Below, piece after piece: positions 54,044-63,221 of a stretch of DNA of 64,000 bases. The stretch covers positions 62,001 through 126,000 of the forward strand of contig NZ_PVNK01000108.1 of assembly GCF_002994615.1 (NCBI RefSeq). The letters run 5' to 3'. This DNA is from Enhygromyxa salina (GTDB lineage Bacteria; Myxococcota_A; Polyangia; Nannocystales; Nannocystaceae). Under the pieces are notes generated by a model. It searched no databases and had not been told where the DNA came from. It saw nothing but the letters and a program-made list of their open reading frames with translations. The stretch's first letter is position 1. Each line of letters opens with the position of its first letter. The position numbers and the translations under genes are program-made.

Positions 54044-55560
54044 CGGCGCGCCGCCCTCGGGCTCGGGGTGGACAGGCGCGCGTGATCGTTTTGGCCCTGG
54101 AGCTCGATCCAGGCCGGCCCGGGTGGCTTGACTCCGTCGACCTCGTCGAACACCGCCGCGTGCATCACACGGACCAGGTCTCGGGCCGCGGCCGCGTCGA
54201 CGACGTAGCTGACGTGGGTGTCGTCGGCGGCGTGGCTGAACAGGTGGACGGAGGGCTCACCGAGCAGCAGCAGGGCGGTGGCGAGGCGGGGCAGCTCGGT
54301 GCTGACGCTGGTGCCCGCGATGCTGACGCAGGCGACGTCGCGGATGATCGAGGGCACGCAAAATTGCTCGAGCTCCTCGAGCAGCTCGTTCACGCGTGCG
54401 CTGGCCCCGGGCAGCGCGGCGAGGTCGATCGTCGCGCGGATCTCGGCTGGGGAGCTCGAGATCAGATCCATGGACAGGCCGCGGTTGCGAAAACAAGCCG
54501 AGACCTCGGCCATGAACCCGACCGGCTGCCAGTCGCGAGGCCGGCGCATGCGGATCAGGCACAGGCTCGAGCGCGAGCTGATCATCTTGATTCCGGAGCG
54601 CGTGAACTCGGGCCCGGCGCCGATCAGGGTGCCGGGGACCTCGGGCCGATCGGTCCACCGAATACCCAACAAGATCCCCGCCGCGTGGGCCGGCGCGAGG
54701 CAGCGCGGGTGCAGGACCTTCGCGCCCAGGGCCCCGAACACCGCGGCTTCTTCGTAGCTGATCCGCGGCAGCAGTCGGGCCTGGGCGGCGAAGCGCGGGT
54801 CGGCGGTGAACAGGCCCGGGACATCGGTCCAGATCTCGAGGCGCTCGGCTTGAAGCTTGGCCGCCAGGTACGCCGCCGAGGTGTCGGAGCCGCCGCGACC
54901 GAGGACCACGGTCTCGCCGCGATGATTGCGGGCGATGAAGCCCTGGGTGATCGTCGCGTCGATCGTGTCCGAGGCCAGCCGCCCTCGCGCGGCTGGATCG
55001 GGCTCGTGGGTACAGCAGGCCGAGAGGTAGCGCTGCGCGGCGCCGCCGGCCGGCTCGGGGGTGGCCTCGAGCAGGCTGCGGGCGTCGACCCAGTGGACGT
55101 TGAGACCCTGAGCACGCAGCCACGCGGCCCCGAGCTTGGTCGACAGCAGCTCGCCAAAGGCCAAAACGCGAGCTCGCCATGCTTCGGGGCACGGCGGCCC
55201 GACGCGGGCGCTCAGCTGCGTGAGCGAGGACAGCTCGTCGCCGAGCACCGCGTCGAGCTCGAGCTCGAGCGCGTCGGCGAGGCGCTGGTGGAGCTCGCCA
55301 ACGCGAGCGAGCAGCTCGTCCGGCGCGCCGCCGAGCTCGACGGCGTCGACCAGGGCCGTGAGGGTGTCGGTGACGCCGGCCAGCGCCGAGCAGACCACGA
55401 CCGGGTGCTTGCCCCGACGGACGTTGTCCATCACGACAGACGCGATGTGGCGCCATCGCTGGGGGCTGGCGACGCTCGTGCCGCCGAACTTGAGCACGAT
55501 AAAGGTTGAAGTTGAAGCAAAAGGGGCTGGATCTGGGTCTGAGTCGGACTCGGACGGCAT
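54040..55560 (-). CDS. ask: Ectoine-specific aspartokinase
   Basis: A 506-residue aspartate kinase. The catalytic start is FIVLKFGGTSVASPQRW at about 19-35, VLGRGGSDTSAAYLA holds the active-site Ser and Asp, and two ACT-type regulatory domains lie in the C-terminal third. It supplies aspartyl phosphate for ectoine. Ask_ect enzymes are usually less feedback-inhibited. Here it is the first gene of the operon, whereas most ectoine clusters place it last. The ATG at 55560 fits the fold's N-terminus. Confidence 0.92.
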   Translation of the reverse strand: MPSESDSDPDPAPFASTSTFIVLKFGGTSVASPQRWRHIASVVMDNVRRGKHPVVVCSALAGVTDTLTALVDAVELGGAPDELLARVGELHQRLADALELELDAVLGDELSSLTQLSARVGPPCPEAWRARVLAFGELLSTKLGAAWLRAQGLNVHWVDARSLLEATPEPAGGAAQRYLSACCTHEPDPAARGRLASDTIDATITQGFIARNHRGETVVLGRGGSDTSAAYLAAKLQAERLEIWTDVPGLFTADPRFAAQARLLPRISYEEAAVFGALGAKVLHPRCLAPAHAAGILLGIRWTDRPEVPGTLIGAGPEFTRSGIKMISSRSSLCLIRMRRPRDWQPVGFMAEVSACFRNRGLSMDLISSSPAEIRATIDLAALPGASARVNELLEELEQFCVPSIIRDVACVSIAGTSVSTELPRLATALLLLGEPSVHLFSHAADDTHVSYVVDAAAARDLVRVMHAAVFDEVDGVKPPGPAWIELQGQNDHARLSTPSPRAARR

Positions 55561-56132
55561 AATCTGAGATCGATGTGGCAGCGGACTCTGCCCCGCTCTC
55601 GGCGGGGGCAGAGTCGTCGTTTTCGAGCGCACTACTACTAATCGGGCTCGTGGAGCCTGTCAACCGCACTGCCGCGAAAGAATGCGTATGAATGATATTA
55701 TAATATTATTAGATGACTCTAAGATATCATGATACTTTATGAGCTCTCATGACGAAATAATAGCTGACGGCTCTCGCTCGGTTCGAGAGCGGTCGAACAG
55801 AGCGCGTCGCAGCCTCTCGAAGCCGGTGCAACTCTTCGCTTCGTGGGATCGCTGCGGCGAGTGAGACGCCTTGGGACGAGCGACGGCGCAGCGCCAAGTC
55901 ACTCGATCGGTGAGCGGAACGCGGCCGACACCCGAGATCTCGGCGAGGTCAAGGCGCGCAGAACACCCGCACCGTGAGCCTACACGCACAAGCATGTGCG
56001 GCTAGCGCCTGATGCGCAGACGTGTGCCTCAAAAAAGTGCGCGCTCGCGAAACGAGCTCCCCAATTGGGGAGCTCGTGTTCTTGCGGGCGTGGGTTGAGT
56101 CGACTTGGGTCGACTCGGGTCGACTAGCGACC
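55561..56132. promoter_or_regulatory. Intergenic region with A+T-rich ectoine promoter
   Basis: No gene is seen here. A run at about 55681-55764 is extremely A+T-rich (for example GATATTATAATATTATT), in sharp contrast to the rest of the window. On the minus strand it contains TATAAT (55697-55702), about 135 bp from the ask start, a plausible osmotically controlled promoter. The rest (55790-56050) is ordinary. GGGTCGACT-like repeats at 56099-56126 lie before the lipoprotein stop. Confidence 0.6.
56053..56076 (-). terminator. Perfect 24-bp palindrome, probable terminator
   Basis: CGAGCTCCCC-AATT-GGGGAGCTCG lies 57 bp past the stop of the minus-strand lipoprotein gene. Read leftwards it is followed by TTT and, a little further, by a run of six T's (near 56032), consistent with a rho-independent terminator. 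Confidence 0.6.
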
Positions 56133-57260
56133 CTACAGGTCTTCGAGGCAGCCGACGCAGACGCGGAGCTCGCCGCGCTTTTCTTCGGGCAGCGACTCAG
56201 CCTCGTAGTCCTCGGGGCCGTCGACGTACTTGATGTTGGCGCAAGACTTGCTGACCAACGCGACGCGCATGCCCGCGCCCTCGATCGCCGGATCGCCGGG
56301 GTAGTTGATCTCGGCCCGCTCCTGGTAAGCGAGGGCCTCGTAGGCATCGTCGATCACGCAGTCGGCGAACGAGCTGCAGTCGATCGTCGCGTTGCACACG
56401 AAGTCGTCGCTGGCCGAGAAGGTGCCTTGGTTCTCGAGGACCATCGTGTACCAGTTGTCGGCGTTGTTGACGTCGACGGTGATGTTCGACGACTGGCCGC
56501 TACTGTTCTCGATCGCGATGTTGGTCGGCGTCGTGCAGCCGCAGCCCATCGCGTAGCCCTCCATCACGCAGGTGTCGTTGGCCGAGCAGCCCGCGTAGTG
56601 TTGGGTGTTGGCGTCCATCTTGACCTGGGCGTTGCCCGAGTCGAGATCGATGGTGAGGTTGCCAGCGACGCCGTCGACGATGACGTCGCTGCGGTCGGGG
56701 TAGCTGTCGATGCCCTCTTCGAGGTTGTCGGAGGTCACGATATCGAGGTCGCCGCCCCAGCCGGCGGGGATCGTGACCCGGAAGTTGGCCCCGTCGCGCA
56801 GCGGCTGGAACAGGCCGTCGTAGTAGGCGCGGATGTAGCAGGCGTCGACCGCGTCGCCGTCGGGGTTCTCGCAGGAGTCGACCATGTTGGCGTCGGACGG
56901 GGGCTCGGGCGTGGCGATGTCGTAGCCCCAGTACTGCATGCGGCCGAAGGCCTCGTCGGCCGCGGCCTGATCCGAGGCGACCGTGAAGCGCTGCATCTCG
57001 ACGGTGATCACGTCGGTCCCGCTGACGTAGCGGACCTCGACGTCGCCGCGGTTGGCGAAGTTGTCCGAGGTGAGGCGGTCGCCGATGCTGAGCTTGCCGA
57101 ACTGCGCGGCCGGCAGCTGAGCGACCTCTTCCCACGAGTCGAGGTAAGGCTCGCGAATCTCGGTGGGGTCCTCTGGCGCGCCGCCGCAGCCAGGGCTGGC
57201 GATCAGGAACGCCGTTGAGGACGCGACGAGGAGGGCGGGGGGGAGCAGGCGCTTGATCAT
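56133..57260 (-). CDS. Hypothetical lipoprotein, 375 aa
   Basis: The signal peptide MIKRLLPPALLVASSTAFLI ends at the lipobox ASPGC. The mature part is acidic, beta-rich and holds many Cys residues (CSANDTCVMEGYAMGCGC, CVGCLEDL at the end), suggesting a disulfide-bonded surface protein. The family is not recognised. The ATG at 57260 is the only start before a clear signal peptide. It is divergent from ileS with 210 bp between the starts. Confidence 0.82.
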   Translation of the reverse strand: MIKRLLPPALLVASSTAFLIASPGCGGAPEDPTEIREPYLDSWEEVAQLPAAQFGKLSIGDRLTSDNFANRGDVEVRYVSGTDVITVEMQRFTVASDQAAADEAFGRMQYWGYDIATPEPPSDANMVDSCENPDGDAVDACYIRAYYDGLFQPLRDGANFRVTIPAGWGGDLDIVTSDNLEEGIDSYPDRSDVIVDGVAGNLTIDLDSGNAQVKMDANTQHYAGCSANDTCVMEGYAMGCGCTTPTNIAIENSSGQSSNITVDVNNADNWYTMVLENQGTFSASDDFVCNATIDCSSFADCVIDDAYEALAYQERAEINYPGDPAIEGAGMRVALVSKSCANIKYVDGPEDYEAESLPEEKRGELRVCVGCLEDL

Positions 57261-57470
57261 CCGGAGACTCCGTGTGTGGGCCGTGGCGGGCGGTGAGGAA
57301 AGGAAGGACGCCTGCCCGCGGCGAAAAACCACGAGCAGGATACCGGGAGGTGACGGGGCCGGCAATGTGGGGGAGGCGAGGCCCCGCGCGGGCCTGAATG
57401 CGTGTCCTGGGTCACGACCATGAGGGACATTGCCGCGCTGCATCGGCCCGCGTAGGTTTGGAGGCTCATC

Positions 57471-60400
57471 ATGACCAAAGCACGCGAGACCGGGTTTGCT
57501 GCGCCTCCTGCACAGTTCGATCTGCCGGGCATCGAGCACGGCATCATCGAGCTGTGGACCAGCTACGCGGTCGAGTCCCGGAGCTTACACGGCCGACGAC
57601 CGAGCGAGGAGCCCGGAGCCGCGGGCGCCGAGGCCAGCCAGCCCCAGTTTGTGTTCTACGACGGGCCGCCCTTTGCGACCGGTCTGCCGCACTTTGGCCA
57701 CCTCCTCGCGGGCACGATCAAGGACGTGATCCCGCGCTACTGGGCCATGAACGGCTACGCGGTCGAGCGTCGCTTTGGCTGGGATTGCCACGGCCTCCCG
57801 ATCGAGAGCCTCGTCGAGGACGAGCTCGACGTCCACGGCCGGGCCGAGATCGAGGCCCTCGGGGTGCCCAAATTCAACGCCGCCTGCCGGGCCGGCGTCA
57901 TGCGCTACACGCAAGAATGGCGCACGGTCGTCCAGCGCATGGGTCGCTGGGTCGACTTCGACAACGACTACAAGACCATGGACCCCACGTTCATGGAGAG
58001 CGTGTGGTGGGTGTTCTCGCAGCTGTGGGAGCAAGGCCGGATCTACGAGGGCCACCGGGTCCAGCCGGTCTCGCCGCTGCTCGGCACCCCGCTGTCGAAC
58101 TTCGAGGTCGCCCAGGGCCCGCAGGAGCGCAACCCCAAGACCGGCAAGGACGGCCACAAGCTCCGCGACGACCCGAGCTTGACCCTGCGCTTCGAGCTCG
58201 AGGACGAGCCGGGGACCTTCTTGTGGGCCTGGACCACGACGCCGTGGACGCTGCCGAGCAACCTCGCGCTCGCCGTCCACCCCGAGGTCGAGTACGTCAA
58301 GGTGCGGGTCGTCGAGACCGGCGAGCTCGCGTGGATCGAGCCCGGGCTCCTGGCCCAGTACCAGGCCCGCAATCGGGTCGGCGAGACCGAGGAGCTCGCC
58401 CGCTGCAAGGGCAGCGAGCTGGTCGGGCTGGCCTACGCGCCGCTGCTGCCCTACTTCGCCGAGTACCGCGAGCGCGAGGACGGCTCGCGCTGGGCCTTCC
58501 GGGTCGTGTCGGCCGACTACGTCACGACCGAGACCGGCACGGGCATCGTCCACCAGGCGCCGGCCTTCGGTGAGGACGACTTCGAGATCGGCCAGCGCGA
58601 GGGCCTGCCGCTGATCCGGCCGATGGATCTCAACGGCGTGTTCGACGAGCGCGTGCCCGAGGTCGCCGGGATGCGGGCCAAGGACGCCGACAAGACCATC
58701 ATCAAGCTGCTCAAGGACGCGGGCAAGGTCGTCGACCACGACGTCTACCGCCACGCCTACCCGCACTGCTACCGGACCGACGAGCCGCTCTTGTACATGG
58801 CGATCTCGACCTGGTTCATGCGCGTCGAGGACATGCGCGAGGAGCTGCTGGCCAACAACGATCAGATCCACTGGGTGCCCGAGCGGGTCGGCAGCGCGCG
58901 CTTTGGCAACTGGCTGGCCGGGGCCCGGGACTGGAACCTCAGCCGCAACCGCTACTGGGGCACGCCGCTGCCGCTGTGGCGCTGCGACGAAGATCCCTCC
59001 GACATCGTCTGCATCGGCTCGATCGCCGAGCTCGAGCGGCGCGCGGGCCTCTCGCCCGGGTCGATCGACGATCTTCACCGCGAGCGGGTCGACGACATCA
59101 CCTTCGCGTCCGACAAGACCCCTGGCGGGACCATGCGCCGGATCTCCGAGGTCTTCGACTGCTGGTTCGAGTCGGGCTCGATGCCCTACGCCCAAAACCA
59201 CTACCCCTTCGACCCGGCCAAGAAGCAATACGTAGAGGACAACCTCCCGGCCGACTTCATCGCCGAGGGCCTCGATCAGACCCGCGGGTGGTTCTACACG
59301 CTCCACGTGCTCGCGAGCGCCCTGTTTGGCCGGCCCGCGTTCAAGAACGTCGTCGTCAACGGGCTGATCCTCGCCGCCGACGGCAAGAAGATGTCCAAGC
59401 GGCTCAAGAACTACCCCGACCCGATGGAGGTGGTCGAGGCGTTCGGGGCCGACGCGCTCCGGGCCTACCTGATCTCGGGTCCGGTCGTGCGCGCCGAGCC
59501 GATGCGCTTTGGTCGCGACGCAAACGACAGCGAGGGCCTGGTCGTGCGCGACATGGTCAAGGCCGCGATCTTGCCGCTGCAAAACGCCTTCAACTTCCTC
59601 GTCACCTACGCGCGCGCCGACGGCTGGGTGCCGAGCGCCGAGACTCTGGCCGCGCGGCCGGCCACGCGACCACAGGCCGAGCTCGATCGCTGGATCCTCT
59701 CGCGGGTCCAGAGCTTCGTCGCCGAGCTGCGCGGCGAGTTCGAGGCCTACAACCTCGACAACCTCGTGCCCGCGTGGCTCGGGATGTGCGACGAGCTCAA
59801 CAATTGGTACATCCGCCGCGGCCGCCGTCGCTACTGGCGCGGCGCGGACGAGGGCGACGGCGACAAGGCCGAGGCCTACGCGACCCTCTACCGGGTCCTG
59901 GTCACGATCGCCCACTGCATGGCCCCGGTCTTGCCCTTCTTTTGCGAGCACCTCTACCAGCGCCTGGTCGTCGACCTTGGCCTCGCCGAGGGTGACAACG
60001 GCGACTCGGTTCACCTTCAGCGCTTCCCGGTCGTCGACGAGGAGCTGATCGACCCCGTGCTCGAGGGCCAGGTCGCGCAGGTCCGCAAGGTCGTGGGCCT
60101 GGCCATGGCCCTGCGCGAGGGCGAGCGGATCGGCGTGCGTCGGCCGCTGCCCTCGCTGACCGTTGCGAGCCGCGACCCCGAGGTCCGCGCCGCCGTCCAG
60201 CGCTTCGCCGCCGACATCGAGGGCGAGCTCAACGTCAAGACGATCGAGCTCGCGCAGGACGACGCCGACCTCGTCACGCTCTCGGCCAAGGCCAACTTCA
60301 AGGTCCTCGGGCGCAAGCTCGGCAAGAAGATGAAGGTCGTCGCCAAGGCCGTCGAGCAGCTCGACGCCGCGACCCTGCGCGCGGTCCTCGACGGTGGCAG

Positions 60401-60806
60401 CGTCGAGGTCGAGGGCGAGACCCTCGGCGCCGATGACCTGGTCCTGCGCCGCGAGCCCCTGCCCGGGCGCGTGGCCGACAGCGACGGCGAGATCACCGTG
60501 GTCCTCGACACCACGATCGACGCCGCGCTCGAGCAAGAGGGGCTCGCGCGCGAGCTGATCAACCGGATCCAGAACCTGCGCAAGGCCGCGGATCTGGATG
60601 TGAGCGATCGGATCGAGCTCGCGGTCGAGTGTGCGGCGGGCGGCAAGCTCAGCGGCGCGCTCGAGCGCGAGGATCTGCGCGGGCTGATCGAGGGCGAGAC
60701 CCTCGCGCGCTCGCTGGCGGTCAACTCGGGTCGCGAGTTGGACCACCGTGGTCAGGACGAGATCGACGGCGAGACGCTCGGGCTCTCGCTCGCGAAGTCG
60801 TCGTAG
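57471..60806 (+). CDS. ileS: Isoleucyl-tRNA synthetase, eukaryote-type (IleS2)
   Basis: An 1111-residue class I synthetase. The HIGH motif is PHFGH at 73-77 in FYDGPPFATGLPHFGHLLAG, and KMSKR is at 640-644. The CP1 editing domain and a long C-terminal region (about 860-1111) are present. The H-F-G-H form and this segment are those of the eukaryotic/archaeal-like type 2 enzymes, which tolerate mupirocin, rather than the common bacterial type 1. A 20-residue insertion near 38-58 is Gly/Pro/Ala-rich. Confidence 0.96.
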   Translation: MTKARETGFAAPPAQFDLPGIEHGIIELWTSYAVESRSLHGRRPSEEPGAAGAEASQPQFVFYDGPPFATGLPHFGHLLAGTIKDVIPRYWAMNGYAVERRFGWDCHGLPIESLVEDELDVHGRAEIEALGVPKFNAACRAGVMRYTQEWRTVVQRMGRWVDFDNDYKTMDPTFMESVWWVFSQLWEQGRIYEGHRVQPVSPLLGTPLSNFEVAQGPQERNPKTGKDGHKLRDDPSLTLRFELEDEPGTFLWAWTTTPWTLPSNLALAVHPEVEYVKVRVVETGELAWIEPGLLAQYQARNRVGETEELARCKGSELVGLAYAPLLPYFAEYREREDGSRWAFRVVSADYVTTETGTGIVHQAPAFGEDDFEIGQREGLPLIRPMDLNGVFDERVPEVAGMRAKDADKTIIKLLKDAGKVVDHDVYRHAYPHCYRTDEPLLYMAISTWFMRVEDMREELLANNDQIHWVPERVGSARFGNWLAGARDWNLSRNRYWGTPLPLWRCDEDPSDIVCIGSIAELERRAGLSPGSIDDLHRERVDDITFASDKTPGGTMRRISEVFDCWFESGSMPYAQNHYPFDPAKKQYVEDNLPADFIAEGLDQTRGWFYTLHVLASALFGRPAFKNVVVNGLILAADGKKMSKRLKNYPDPMEVVEAFGADALRAYLISGPVVRAEPMRFGRDANDSEGLVVRDMVKAAILPLQNAFNFLVTYARADGWVPSAETLAARPATRPQAELDRWILSRVQSFVAELRGEFEAYNLDNLVPAWLGMCDELNNWYIRRGRRRYWRGADEGDGDKAEAYATLYRVLVTIAHCMAPVLPFFCEHLYQRLVVDLGLAEGDNGDSVHLQRFPVVDEELIDPVLEGQVAQVRKVVGLAMALREGERIGVRRPLPSLTVASRDPEVRAAVQRFAADIEGELNVKTIELAQDDADLVTLSAKANFKVLGRKLGKKMKVVAKAVEQLDAATLRAVLDGGSVEVEGETLGADDLVLRREPLPGRVADSDGEITVVLDTTIDAALEQEGLARELINRIQNLRKAADLDVSDRIELAVECAAGGKLSGALEREDLRGLIEGETLARSLAVNSGRELDHRGQDEIDGETLGLSLAKSS

Positions 60807-60821
60807 CGCGCGTCGGGGCGG

Positions 60822-60868
60822 CTCGCGCCCGAATTTAGGTCGAGGGCGCGGAGCCGAGACGCCGCTGT
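60822..60868. repeat. Diverged copy of part of inverted repeat element 1
   Basis: GCTCGCGCCCGAATTT, then CGAGGGCGCGGAGCCGAGAC and GCCGCTGT, match 27619-27666 with a few changes. It lies right after the ileS stop. Confidence 0.65.
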
Positions 60869-60899
60869 CACCCGCGGGAAGCCGCGGGAAGCCGGGGCG

Positions 60900-62786
60900 T
60901 CAGCTGCCCGACCGGCGGCGCAACAGCCCGAGCAACCCGAGCAACGCGAAGGTCGCGGCGGGCGGCCCCGAACCCGAGCTTTGGCAGCTGCAGCCCTCGA
61001 CTTCGCCGCGCCCGGCGCCGAAGCCGTCGCCTCCGAAGCCTCCCTCCGTGCCGCCCCCGTCCGCGCTCTCGCCTCCGTCGGTGCCACCGTCGTCGTCACC
61101 GCTGTCGCCGCCGCCGTCGCCCTCGCCGCTGTCGTCGCCGTCGCCGCTGCCGTCATCGTCGCCGTCGCCGCTGCCGTCGCCACCCTCGTCGCCGTCGTCG
61201 TCGCCGTCGTCGTCGCCACCCTCGTCGCCGCCGACGAAGCCGACGTTGGCGAACGCGAAGCTGTATGCGCTCAGGGGGTCCTCGCCGAGGCAGGTCACGT
61301 AGTCGTAGGCCCAGGTCGCGCCCACGAACCACCCATCGGGCGCCGGGGGCGGACCGACGGCCTCGACGACCATCGTGACCTCGAGCCCGGTTCCGGCCGC
61401 GATGTCGCCGATCTCGACGCCGCTGGCGAGATCGATCGCGTTGACCGGCTGCTGGTTGGCGTCACCCGGGACCTCGTCGATCGCAAAGGAGATCAGCTCG
61501 AGGCCCTGGCCGAGGGGGGCCGTCAAGCTCAGCGCGCTCGCGCTGACCTCTCCGTCGTTGAGCAGCTTGAAGGTCAAGCTGCTGTGCTCGCCGAGCCCGA
61601 TCGACATCGGCGCGACCTCGACGGCGGTGCTGCTCTCGAAGTCGGGCGAGCTGACGTCGATCTCGAAGGCCGCGAGCACGGGCATGAACGAGTCGTCGCT
61701 GGTGACCGCGCGCAGGACCGCGGACTGCTGCCCGTTGTCGAGCTGGCCCGCGGCCGACGACAGCGCCAGCGTGGTCACGTCCCAGCCCTGGCGGCCGCCG
61801 ACCACGTTGGTGCCCGAGAACGCGTCGTGGTTGAGATCGCCGGCGGATCCGAGCGTGTCGAGGGTCCCCTCGCTGCCGTTGATCTGCGAGGCAAAAAAAT
61901 TGTCGACCGGGTTGTTCGGGCCCGACAGGGGCGCGAAGGGGTCGTCGGCGGTCGGGGCGATCTGCAAGGTGTCGCCGTCGCGGTGGGCGTCGCCCTCGAG
62001 CGCGCTGATCACAACCGCGCCCTCGACCGTGCCCTGGGGCGGCGTGCAGAAGCCCGAGACCGCGTAGTCCTCGGTCGCGTCCTCGTCGACGAACTGCCCG
62101 CCGACGAACACGCTCAGGTTGCGGGTCGAGGCCTCGGACGAGCCGTAGACGACGACCAGCGACCAGCCGGCCGCGTTGAGGGTCTCGACCGACTCGTCCT
62201 GAGTCGCGGGGACGCCGGTCACCGTGTAGGTCCCCGACAGCTGCGCAGCGATGAACTCGGTGACCTCGGCCGAGCGCATGTAGTAGTGGAGGGGGAAGCC
62301 CTCGCCGGGCTCGGCGAGGGTGACCGCGGTCGCGAGCGCGGGCACGGCCTCGTAGCTCTCGCCGTCGCTCGCGAGGGTGACCGGGACGTTGAGCGCGGCG
62401 CTGACGTCCTCTTCGCCATAGAGGTAGCTGCCGCCCCAGACCAGCTCGGCGTAGAGGATCTCGATCCCGCTCGAGGTCTCGGGCAGGTCGAGCACCGCCG
62501 ACGAGCCATTGAGGGTCCAGTCTGCGGTCGTGCCCGCGAACCACGGGTTGCCGAGGTTTTGGGGCAGATCATCGACGAGCTGGTCATCGGGGCTGAGGAA
62601 GGTGCCGATCGAGTCGCGGGTGCCCGGGCCGTTGGCGCCGGCTTGCATGGCCAGGCCGAGGGTGTTCCCGGTGCTGACGATCCCGCCCTTGGTGGTGGTC
62701 GAAAAGCGCAATTCGCTCGCGTGAGCGGAGGGCGCGAGGGTCAAGAGCGTGATCACGACTACGGGGACGAGCGGGCGAGGCACCAT
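60900..62786 (-). CDS. Surface protein with MYXO-CTERM-like tail
   Basis: A 628-residue exported protein. The signal peptide MVPRPLVPVVVITLLTLAPS ends near AHASELRF. A large beta-rich region follows (to about 535), then a long Gly/Asp-rich low-complexity linker (about 535-595), then GCSCQSSG, a hydrophobic helix (AATFALLGLLGLL) and RRRSGS. The Cys-helix-Arg tail is the MYXO-CTERM sorting signal that anchors and is cut at the myxobacterial cell surface. The function of the main domain is unknown; DUF11-like beta repeats are suggested by VAPMSIGLGEHSSLTFKLLN. The ATG at 62786 precedes the signal peptide. Confidence 0.86.
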   Translation of the reverse strand: MVPRPLVPVVVITLLTLAPSAHASELRFSTTTKGGIVSTGNTLGLAMQAGANGPGTRDSIGTFLSPDDQLVDDLPQNLGNPWFAGTTADWTLNGSSAVLDLPETSSGIEILYAELVWGGSYLYGEEDVSAALNVPVTLASDGESYEAVPALATAVTLAEPGEGFPLHYYMRSAEVTEFIAAQLSGTYTVTGVPATQDESVETLNAAGWSLVVVYGSSEASTRNLSVFVGGQFVDEDATEDYAVSGFCTPPQGTVEGAVVISALEGDAHRDGDTLQIAPTADDPFAPLSGPNNPVDNFFASQINGSEGTLDTLGSAGDLNHDAFSGTNVVGGRQGWDVTTLALSSAAGQLDNGQQSAVLRAVTSDDSFMPVLAAFEIDVSSPDFESSTAVEVAPMSIGLGEHSSLTFKLLNDGEVSASALSLTAPLGQGLELISFAIDEVPGDANQQPVNAIDLASGVEIGDIAAGTGLEVTMVVEAVGPPPAPDGWFVGATWAYDYVTCLGEDPLSAYSFAFANVGFVGGDEGGDDDGDDDGDEGGDGSGDGDDDGSGDGDDSGEGDGGGDSGDDDGGTDGGESADGGGTEGGFGGDGFGAGRGEVEGCSCQSSGSGPPAATFALLGLLGLLRRRSGS

Positions 62787-63221
62787 GTCGTCATAGTATC
62801 CGCGGATACGATGTATGGACCGGGCAATGGTTGATTGCACCGATCGCCAATTGATCCGCACCGTGCGGGTCGTGACAATTGGCAATGAGAGGCCAATTGC
62901 ACAATGTGGCGATCTATTGATGTTTGCAGATCGTGCCAATTGGAGGATTCGACATCTCGACATTTGACACCGCGTGGCCCGTCGCGCGATGACTCGATTG
63001 CCCGTGAGGTGCGCGTGCTCGAGGGGGCGACCCAACCCCGCGCGGTCCAGAGTGCGTCACTGGCGTTCGCGGCTGCGCAGCCAGAACGAGGCTGTGTCGG
63101 GTATGCCGCGAGCTCTTGGCGACAAAGGCATCGGACTCGGCTCCGTGGGAGTGGGGGCCGTCGGTCGCCTCGCCGAGGTTGTCGGGCCGGAGGGCCTCGT
63201 GCTTGACGCCAGGCGGCGCGA
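62787..63221. promoter_or_regulatory. Intergenic region with clustered palindromes
   Basis: No gene is supported in these 435 bp. A perfect GTATCCGCGGATAC palindrome (62796-62809) lies 10 bp before the start of the surface protein. Four copies of GCCAATTG or its complement lie at 62846, 62876, 62892 and 62935, within 98 bp, a plausible operator array. The right half (62950-63221) is plain high-G+C DNA. Confidence 0.55.

Noticed and set aside
57585..60746. Long open frame (over 1000 codons) antisense to ileS
   Set aside because: High third-position G+C removes stop codons on the opposite strand. The translation has no domain and is biased to Leu, Asp, Arg and Val; ileS is certain on the plus strand.
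62787..63035. Longer N-terminus for the MYXO-CTERM-like protein
   Set aside because: The extra codons cover the palindromes and the GCCAATTG cluster and would place the signal peptide inside the chain.
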